Shown here piece by piece: positions 1-5,906 of a stretch of 5,906 nucleotides of DNA (its first letter is position 1; each line of letters starts with the position of its first letter). Origin of the DNA: Bradyrhizobium sp. (GTDB taxonomy: Bacteria > Pseudomonadota > Alphaproteobacteria > Rhizobiales > Xanthobacteraceae); the NCBI GenBank assembly GCA_019243075.1, contig JAFAUV010000253.1, forward strand, positions 1 to 5,906. Direction: 5' to 3'. The notes under the pieces were generated by a model. It did no database searches, was not told the DNA's origin, and was given only the letters and a program-made list of their open reading frames with translations. The position numbers and the translations under genes were made by a program.

Positions 1-1
1 T

Positions 2-250
2 GTCCGCGTCAACTGCATCTGCCCGGGGCCGATGTACACGCCGATGGTCTATGCCCGCGGCATGAGCGACAAGGCGCGGTCCAACCGCACCAAGGCTTCC
101 GTGCTGAAGATGGAAGGTACTGGCTGGGACATCGGCCAGGCCGTGAAATTCCTGTTCTCCGGTTACGCGCGCTACATCACCGGCCAGGTGCTGGTGGTCG
201 ATGGCGGTGTCACCCTGCAGGCCCCCGAACGTGAATCCGAAGAACATTAG
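2..250 (+). CDS. SDR family oxidoreductase, C-terminal fragment (5' end outside window)
   Basis: This is the last 82 residues of a short-chain dehydrogenase/reductase, an NAD(P)-dependent cytosolic oxidoreductase. The frame is open from base 2 and ends at TAG 248-250; the Rossmann core and catalytic Tyr/Lys lie left of the window. What remains is diagnostic: the post-catalytic 'VRVNCICPGPMYTPM' segment (the PG motif of the substrate loop) and the C-terminal 'YITGQVLVVDGG' strand that closes the SDR fold. A 'GTGWDIGQA' segment between them matches 'GTAWDVANA' in the complete SDR at 819-1619, so the two look like members of one subfamily. It is the first visible gene of a plus-strand operon, with the next start 13 bases past its stop. 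The substrate is unknown. An internal ATG at 32 falls inside the PG motif and is not a real start. Confidence 0.9.
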   Translation, partial: VRVNCICPGPMYTPMVYARGMSDKARSNRTKASVLKMEGTGWDIGQAVKFLFSGYARYITGQVLVVDGGVTLQAPERESEEH

Positions 251-255
251 GAAGG
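249..255 (+). promoter_or_regulatory. Ribosome binding site of the CMD-like gene
   Basis: AGGAAGG overlaps the stop codon of the upstream SDR and sits 8 bases before ATG 264. It fixes the start at 264. The in-frame ATG at 201 lies inside the upstream gene and would add 21 residues that are not part of the family. The overlap of stop and SD suggests translational coupling. Confidence 0.75.
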
Positions 256-263
256 AAACAACA

Positions 264-812
264 ATGGCCCGCCTCCCCTATCTCGAACCTGACGATGTCG
301 CGCCCGAATATCGCGACATGCTCAAGCGCAACACCAACCTGCACAAGCTGCTCGTGAACTCGCCCGGCATGGGCAAGGCTTTCAACGACGTCGGCAACTA
401 CATCCGCTTCAAGAGCAAGCTCAACCCGCGCCTGCGCGAGCTCGCCATCCTCCAGGTCGGCTGGCTGGAGAAATCGGAATATGAGTTCACCCATCACGTG
501 AGGATCGGCAAGGAGTTCGGTGTCACCGACGAGGACATCTCTGCGATGATGATCGAGACCGAGGGCGTGCAGTCGCGGCTCGAGCCGCTGGCGAGAGCGA
601 TCCTCAAAGGCGCGCGCGAGATGACGCGCGGCCTCGAAATGTCGGTGACGACCTTTGCCGAGATCAAGCGGCATCTGTCCAACGAGGAGATGGTCGACCT
701 CGTGCTGACGATCGCCTTCTACAACGCCGTGGTGCGCGTGCTCGCCACCATGAAGATCGACAACGAGCCCTATTACAAGGAGGTACTGCAGCAGTACCCG
801 ATCCCGGAGTGA
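264..812 (+). CDS. Carboxymuconolactone decarboxylase (CMD/AhpD-like) family protein
   Basis: The product is a 182-residue, all-helical protein of the CMD/AhpD-like superfamily, whose members include 4-carboxymuconolactone decarboxylase and the AhpD peroxidase partner. The core helix pair is visible at about residues 52-96: 'LNPRLRELAILQVGWL' (53-68), then 'EYEFTHH' (72-78), then 'GKEFGVTDEDISAM' (82-95). This follows the family pattern of a helix, a Y-E-x-x-H-H segment and a G-V-[ST]-D-E-x-I helix cap. The protein has no cysteine, so the CxxC redox pair of AhpD is absent and an AhpD-type peroxidase role is unlikely; His77, His78 and Glu74 are candidate active-site residues by position. It is sandwiched between two SDR genes, 13 bases after one and 6 before the other, which suggests the same catabolic pathway. 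The family is firm. True gamma-carboxymuconolactone decarboxylase activity is not established: no other protocatechuate genes are in the window. Confidence 0.88.
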   Translation: MARLPYLEPDDVAPEYRDMLKRNTNLHKLLVNSPGMGKAFNDVGNYIRFKSKLNPRLRELAILQVGWLEKSEYEFTHHVRIGKEFGVTDEDISAMMIETEGVQSRLEPLARAILKGAREMTRGLEMSVTTFAEIKRHLSNEEMVDLVLTIAFYNAVVRVLATMKIDNEPYYKEVLQQYPIPE

Positions 813-818
813 AACAAG

Positions 819-1619
819 ATGCGTCTGAAGGACAAGGTCGCCATCGTGGTCGGCGCCGGGCAGAGCCCCGGCGAAGGCATAGGCAATGGCCGCGCCACCG
901 CGCTGACTTTCGCGCGCGAGGGCGCCAAGGTGCTTTGCGTCGATCGTCATCCCGATTCCGCGCAGGAGACCGTCGACCTGATCGCGGCGAAAAAAGGCGC
1001 GGCGGCGCCGTTTCGGGCCGACGTCACCAAGGACGCCGAGATCAAGGCGATGGTGGACGACGCCATGAAGCGCTGGGGCAGGATCGACATCCTGCACAAC
1101 AATGTCGGCGTCAGCCTGGCGGGCGGCGACGCCGAGTTGCTTGCGATCACCGAGGAAGCCTTCGACCGCTGCGTCGCGATCAACCTCAAGAGCTGCATCC
1201 TCGCCGCCAAGCATGTGATCCCGATCATGCGAGAGCAAAAGAGCGGCGCCATCATCAACATCTCCTCGATGGCCGTGATCACCACCTACCCCTATGTCGC
1301 CTACAAGGCGACCAAGTCGGCGATGGTCGCCTTCACCGAGCAGCTCGCCTATCAGAACGCCGAATACGGCATCCGCGCCAATGTCATCCTGCCAGGCCTG
1401 ATGAACACTCCGATGGCGGTCGACACCCGCGCCCGGGAGTGGAACAAGACGCGCGCCGAGGTCGAGGCCACACGCGACCGCCAGGTGCCGCTGCGCCGGA
1501 AGATGGGTACCGCCTGGGACGTCGCCAACGCCGCGCTGTTTCTCGCCTCCGATGAAGCCAATTTCATCACCGGCGTGACCCTGCCGGTCGACGGCGGCCA
1601 GAGCGTGCAACGGGGCTAG
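819..1619 (+). CDS. SDR family NAD(P)-dependent oxidoreductase
   Basis: This complete classical-type SDR has 266 residues, the usual 250-270 length. It oxidises an alcohol or reduces a ketone with NAD(P)(H) in the cytosol. Motifs in order: a variant glycine-rich loop at 11-24 (VGAGQSPGEGIGNG, longer than the usual TGxxxGIG), Asp42 at the end of strand 2 (favouring NAD over NADP, inferred), Asp68 in 'ADVT', 'NNVG' at 94-97 in place of NNAG, Asn122, Ser149, and the catalytic YxxxK as Tyr162/Lys166. The PG motif is at 192-193 and 'FITGVTLPVDGG' at 249-260. ATG 819 follows GGAG at 806-809 by 9 bases and lies 6 bases after the CMD-like stop, so the genes are co-transcribed. Its tail resembles the fragment at 2-250, making this the second SDR of a pair. 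The exact substrate is unknown. It ends 11 bases before the opposing permease gene. Confidence 0.93.
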   Translation: MRLKDKVAIVVGAGQSPGEGIGNGRATALTFAREGAKVLCVDRHPDSAQETVDLIAAKKGAAAPFRADVTKDAEIKAMVDDAMKRWGRIDILHNNVGVSLAGGDAELLAITEEAFDRCVAINLKSCILAAKHVIPIMREQKSGAIINISSMAVITTYPYVAYKATKSAMVAFTEQLAYQNAEYGIRANVILPGLMNTPMAVDTRAREWNKTRAEVEATRDRQVPLRRKMGTAWDVANAALFLASDEANFITGVTLPVDGGQSVQRG

Positions 1620-1630
1620 GAGGCACAGGA

Positions 1631-3118
1631 TCAGGTTCTGGCAATCCGGCTGTGCTTGCGCCCGTAGGAGAAATAGATCGCAAGTCCGAGAGCGAGCCAT
1701 ACGATCAGGCGGAGCCAGGTGTCGAGCGGCAGGCCGAACATCAGGAACAGCGAGGTCGCAGCCCCTGCGGGCGCCACGAACCAGATCGCGGGCGCGCGGA
1801 ACGGCCGCGGCAGCTCCGGACTGGTGTATCGCAGCACCAGCGTGCCGACCGAAACGATGGCAAATGCCAGCAGCGTTCCGATGCTGACGAGCTCGCCGAC
1901 GAGGCCGATCGGCAGCAGGCCGGCGAACGCGGCTGCGACAATGCCGGAGACGATGGTAGACACATAGGGCGTATGGAAACGCGGATGGATTTTGGCCGCC
2001 GCCGGCGGCAGCAGGCCGTCATGGGCCATGGCGCGGAAGATGCGCGGCTGGCCGAGCAGGGTTACGAGAATGACCGAGGTCAGACCGAGCACGATGCCGA
2101 GCTTGATCAGCGGCGACAGCCAGCCGATGCCGGCGGCGCTGATGCCGACCGCGATCGGATCGGGCACGTTGAGCTGGTCGTACGGCGCAATCCCGGTGAG
2201 CACGAAGCCGACCGCGACGTAGAGAATGGTGCTGATGATCAGCGATCCCATGATCCCGACCGGCATGTCGCGCATCGGCTGCCTGGCCTCCTGCGCCGCG
2301 GTCGAGACCGCATCGAAGCCGATGAAGGCGAAGAACACCACGGCCGCGCCGCGCACCACGCCGGAAAAGCCGAAAGCGCCGGTGCCGGCATTCGGCGGAA
2401 TGAAATGTCCCGCGGGGTTGGCAGCCGTGACCCAGTTCGAAAAGGAGAAGGCCGGCGCGGCAAATATGACGAACAGCACGATGACGGCCAATTTCACCGC
2501 GACGATGACGTCGTTAAACCGCGACGACTCGCGGATGCCGATCACGAGCAGGACCGTCATGGCCACGACGATCGCGATTGCAGGCACGTTGAGGATCGCG
2601 CCGGTCGTCGACCAGGCGTGGCTGCTCGCATCGAAATTCAGCGGCGCGGAAGCGAATTCGGATGGGATCGAGATGCCGAAGTCTTTTGCAAAACTCACCG
2701 CATAGGCCGACCAGCCGATCGCCACCGTGCCGGCCCCGATCGCATATTCCAGGATCAGGTCCCAGCCGATGATCCAGGCCACCAGCTCGCCCATGGTGGC
2801 ATAAGCGTAGGTATAGGCGCTGCCGCTGATGGGTACCGAGGAGGACATCTCGGCATAACAGAGGCCAGCGAAGGCGCAGGCCACGGCGGCGAGCAGGAAG
2901 GACAGCGTGACCGCCGGGCCCGCATTCTCGGCTGCGGCATGGCCGGTCAGCACAAAAATGCCGGCACCGACGATGCCGCCGACGCCGAGCCCGACGAGGT
3001 TGATCGCGGACAGCGCCCGCTTGAGCGGCCGCACCTCGCTGTGGGGATCGTCATGGGTCGCTTCAGCCAGCAGCGCGGCGACGGATTTTCTCGTCCAGAC
3101 GTCGGTCAAAAGCCTCAC
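1631..3118 (-). CDS. APC superfamily amino acid permease (CAT/YhdG-like)
   Basis: This is an inner-membrane amino acid transporter of 495 residues (counted from GTG 3118) with about 12 hydrophobic segments, near 38-58, 68-88, 112-144, 175-195, 203-222, 250-270, 288-310, 335-357, 386-403, 409-428, 444-461 and 467-484. Family marks are the unwound TM1 motif 'GGIVGAGIFVLTG' (47-59), which binds substrate backbone in APC transporters, 'SGSAYTYAYATMGE' (98-111), and TM6 'FFAFIGFDAVSTAAQEARQP' (262-281) followed by 'RDMPVGI'. The N-terminal 'LAEA...LKRAL' lead-in is typical of CAT-type cationic/general amino acid permeases; specificity cannot be read here. No ATG start exists near the N terminus. 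GTG 3118 and TTG 3109 are the candidates. TTG 3109 has the better-spaced SD and would give 492 residues. The frame continues upstream to a TTG at 3277, but that extension is non-homologous and crosses the regulatory region. The gene is divergent from the ThDP enzyme and convergent with the SDR operon. Confidence 0.93.
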   Translation of the reverse strand: MRLLTDVWTRKSVAALLAEATHDDPHSEVRPLKRALSAINLVGLGVGGIVGAGIFVLTGHAAAENAGPAVTLSFLLAAVACAFAGLCYAEMSSSVPISGSAYTYAYATMGELVAWIIGWDLILEYAIGAGTVAIGWSAYAVSFAKDFGISIPSEFASAPLNFDASSHAWSTTGAILNVPAIAIVVAMTVLLVIGIRESSRFNDVIVAVKLAVIVLFVIFAAPAFSFSNWVTAANPAGHFIPPNAGTGAFGFSGVVRGAAVVFFAFIGFDAVSTAAQEARQPMRDMPVGIMGSLIISTILYVAVGFVLTGIAPYDQLNVPDPIAVGISAAGIGWLSPLIKLGIVLGLTSVILVTLLGQPRIFRAMAHDGLLPPAAAKIHPRFHTPYVSTIVSGIVAAAFAGLLPIGLVGELVSIGTLLAFAIVSVGTLVLRYTSPELPRPFRAPAIWFVAPAGAATSLFLMFGLPLDTWLRLIVWLALGLAIYFSYGRKHSRIART

Positions 3119-3123
3119 CTTCC
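3118..3123 (-). promoter_or_regulatory. Probable ribosome binding site of the permease (start ambiguity)
   Basis: On the minus strand GGAAGG runs from 3123 to 3118, overlapping the G of the GTG 3118 candidate. That leaves no spacer for GTG 3118 but an 8-base spacer to TTG 3109, which favours initiation at TTG. The difference is only three residues. Confidence 0.45.
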
Positions 3124-3141
3124 AAAAGCCGCCCAACAGTG

Positions 3142-3172
3142 CAAGGATCGTAGCGTCAAGGATCGTAGCGTC
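3142..3172. repeat. Tandem 15-bp direct repeat (two perfect copies)
   Basis: The unit CAAGGATCGTAGCGT occurs at 3142-3156 and again, without mismatch or spacer, at 3157-3171; base 3172 starts a third unit. It lies 24 bases upstream of permease codon GTG 3118, in the leader or promoter. It could be a pair of regulator binding sites on the same DNA face or a slippage duplication. Confidence 0.9.
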
Positions 3173-3194
3173 GTCATGATGCGAAATAAACCAT

Positions 3195-3224
3195 GCACCA
3201 TCGTCTTTCCTGGCAAAGTGGTGC
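3195..3224. repeat. Spaced inverted repeat, possible operator
   Basis: GCACCA at 3195-3200 is mirrored exactly by TGGTGC at 3219-3224, with 18 bases between the arms. The 24-base offset of the arms is a little over two helical turns. A dyad in a divergent region would suit a dimeric regulator acting on both genes, but six-base arms can arise by chance. Confidence 0.3.
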
Positions 3225-3262
3225 CCCAACTTCGGCCGCCGGCGTGAAGAAGGGCTCGGCGC

Positions 3263-3270
3263 AGGAGGTG
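3263..3270 (+). promoter_or_regulatory. Strong Shine-Dalgarno of the ThDP enzyme
   Basis: AGGAGGTG, a near-perfect anti-16S match, ends 6 bases before ATG 3277. It decides the start at 3277 over the in-frame ATG at 3193, whose 28 extra residues are of low complexity, unlike the family, and have no SD. Confidence 0.88.
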
Positions 3271-3276
3271 AAGCCA

Positions 3277-4920
<1,644 letters not shown>

Positions 4921-4925
4921 AAGAT

Positions 4926-5906
4926 TTAGTGACTGACTCGCCAGATCGTCCCGTTGCCGTCCTCAGAAATCAGAAGCGCCCCGTCATGCGCGACGGCGAC
5001 GCCAACCGGACGTCCCCAGACCCTGCTGTCATCGACGACAAAGCCGGTGACGAAATCCTCATACTCGCCGGTCGGCACGCCGTCTTTCAAACGGATGCGG
5101 ATCACCTTGTACCCGGTCCGCTTCGAGCGATTCCACGAGCCGTGCTCGGCCGCAAACGCATCACCGCGATATTCCGCTGGAAAGTTGCTGCCGTTGTAAA
5201 AGGTCAGACCAAGCGAGGCCGAGTGCGCCTGCAAGAGCACGTCGGGGACGGTGATCTTGCCTCTGAGATCGGCGCGCTGGTCGGCGTGGCGCGGGTCGGG
5301 ATGGTCGCCGATGTAGAACCAGGGCCAGCCATAGAAGGCGTTCTCGCGGATGCGCGTGACGTAGTCAGGCACCAGATCGTCACCGAGGCCGTCGCGCTCA
5401 TTGGTCGAACACCAGGCCGTGCCGTCCGACTGTACCGCCAGCCCGACGCAGTTGCGGATACCGGTTGCGAAAAGTCGCTGGTTCTTGCCGTCGGGATCGA
5501 ACGCAAGCACAGCCGCGCGGTCGGTCTCCGCACCCCAGGCTGCGCCCAGCGGCTCCTTGCTGCGCCAGGCGTCGAGCCCGCCCGGCGGTTCGCCCATGCC
5601 CTCGGCGACGTTGCTGGCGGACCCGACCGAGACCAGCATGCGCTTGTTGTCGGGCGTGAACACGATGTCGCGGGTCGAATGGCCGTAGCTCGACGGGAGT
5701 TTTGCCACGACGGTCTCCGGCGAGCCCGAGGCCTTCAGGTCGCCGGAATGATAGGCAAAGCGCACGACACTGTCGGTATTGGCGACATAGACCCATTGCG
5801 GATTGTCGCCGCTCGGATAGAACGCGATGCCGAACGGCTGGTGCAGCCCGCTGGCGAAGACCTCGTTCGTCGCGAGCCCCGCGCGAAGAATGCGGATGCG
5901 GCCGGC
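4926..5906 (-). CDS. Sorbosone dehydrogenase / PQQ-dependent sugar dehydrogenase-like beta-propeller (N terminus outside window)
   Basis: This is the C-terminal 326 residues of a glucose/sorbosone dehydrogenase family protein. The minus frame is open to the right edge at 5906 and ends at TAA 4928-4926. Propeller-blade features recur: 'LHQPFGIAFYP' (21-31), 'GHSTRDIVFTPD' (75-86, where His76 may correspond to the catalytic His of soluble glucose dehydrogenase, a tentative alignment), 'GIRNCVGLAV' (149-158), the diagnostic 'NERDGLGDDL' (169-178) and 'NAFYGWPWFY' (189-198), 'EHGSWNRS' (254-261) and 'GRPVGVAVAHDGALLISEDG' (298-317). Family members are normally exported and oxidise sugars or aldehydes with PQQ in the periplasm; the signal peptide is not in view. 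A GTG at 5765 is internal, since homologous propeller sequence continues upstream of it. It faces the ThDP gene with 5 bases between stops. Substrate and PQQ dependence are inferred from the family only. Confidence 0.88.
   Translation of the reverse strand, partial: AGRIRILRAGLATNEVFASGLHQPFGIAFYPSGDNPQWVYVANTDSVVRFAYHSGDLKASGSPETVVAKLPSSYGHSTRDIVFTPDNKRMLVSVGSASNVAEGMGEPPGGLDAWRSKEPLGAAWGAETDRAAVLAFDPDGKNQRLFATGIRNCVGLAVQSDGTAWCSTNERDGLGDDLVPDYVTRIRENAFYGWPWFYIGDHPDPRHADQRADLRGKITVPDVLLQAHSASLGLTFYNGSNFPAEYRGDAFAAEHGSWNRSKRTGYKVIRIRLKDGVPTGEYEDFVTGFVVDDSRVWGRPVGVAVAHDGALLISEDGNGTIWRVSH

Larger units (their letters stand above)
3119..3276. promoter_or_regulatory. Divergent intergenic control region
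   Basis: These 158 bases separate the permease (leftward) and the ThDP enzyme (rightward) and must hold the promoters of both unless transcription enters from outside. The stretch contains a 15-bp tandem duplication (3142-3172), a spaced inverted repeat (3195-3224), a small hairpin in the rightward leader (3230-3249) and the SD of the ThDP gene. No promoter with both good -35 and good -10 boxes was found by eye. On the minus strand, TTGCCA at 3215-3210 lacks a well-matched -10 at 16-18 bases. Confidence 0.6.

Noticed and set aside
1621..1657. 8-bp stem (AGGCACAG/CTGTGCTT, one G-T pair) around the convergent stops as a bidirectional terminator
   Set aside because: The 21-base loop, modest stem and absence of a T-run on either strand make it too weak to call.
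210..1700. 496-codon antisense open frame across the operon
   Set aside because: It spans three well-supported genes on the opposite strand, and its translation is rich in R, H, D, G and A with no recognisable domain. It results from the scarcity of stop complements in GC-rich coding DNA.
3115..3177. 20-codon upstream ORF (ATG 3177, minus) whose TGA overlaps permease GTG 3118, with the 15-bp repeats encoding TLRSL twice; possible leader peptide
   Set aside because: There is no SD before ATG 3177, the same frame is open far upstream by composition, and the permease has its own usable SD for TTG 3109.
3210..3229. Minus-strand GG-N10-GC arrangement resembling a sigma-54 promoter core
   Set aside because: Only the minimal dinucleotide spacing is met. 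The surrounding TGGCAC and TTGC context does not match, so it is likely chance.
1652..3247. 531-codon plus-strand open frame opposite the permease
   Set aside because: Its product is a low-complexity R/D/E/G-rich sequence with no membrane or domain pattern, while the minus-strand frame is an unmistakable APC permease.
3193..3276. 28-residue N-terminal extension of the ThDP enzyme from ATG 3193
   Set aside because: There is no SD before 3193, whereas ATG 3277 has a near-perfect SD and begins at the usual family N terminus.

Overview
This is a GC-rich window with tightly packed genes, a strong bias to G or C at third codon positions, and long antisense open frames of the kind that bias produces. 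The protein types are SDR oxidoreductases, an AhpD/CMD-like protein, an APC permease, an AlsS-like ThDP enzyme and a sorbosone-dehydrogenase-like propeller. Together these suggest a soil alphaproteobacterium of the Bradyrhizobium/Rhodopseudomonas type. That placement is inferred from composition and protein style, not from a marker gene.

Layout, left to right. (1) Bases 2-1619, plus strand, hold a tight operon: the C-terminal end of an SDR oxidoreductase, a cysteine-free carboxymuconolactone decarboxylase-like protein, and a complete second SDR of the same subfamily as the first. The gaps are 13 and 6 bases. (2) Bases 1631-3118, minus strand, encode an APC-superfamily amino acid permease, tail-to-tail with the operon. 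(3) Bases 3119-3276 are the only sizeable non-coding stretch. This divergent regulatory region holds a perfect 15-bp tandem duplication and a spaced inverted repeat. (4) Bases 3277-4920, plus strand, encode a thiamine-diphosphate enzyme of the acetolactate synthase type, preceded by a near-perfect Shine-Dalgarno. (5) Bases 4926-5906, minus strand, encode most of a sorbosone/PQQ-sugar-dehydrogenase-like beta-propeller cut by the right edge. Its stop lies 5 bases from that of the ThDP enzyme.

How the genes may work together: the SDR-CMD-SDR trio looks like a small catabolic module in which two dehydrogenases flank a hydrolase- or decarboxylase-like partner acting on a ring or keto compound. The substrate cannot be read from the sequence. 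The permease and the ThDP enzyme share one divergent control region and may be co-regulated, for example amino acid uptake with 2-keto acid metabolism; this is inference. I found no RNA genes, mobile elements, CRISPR arrays or origins, and no convincing intrinsic terminators. I see no clear evidence of a wholly new system. The most interesting items are the paired SDRs around a Cys-less CMD protein, the ThDP enzyme's active-site signature, and the repeats in the divergent region.
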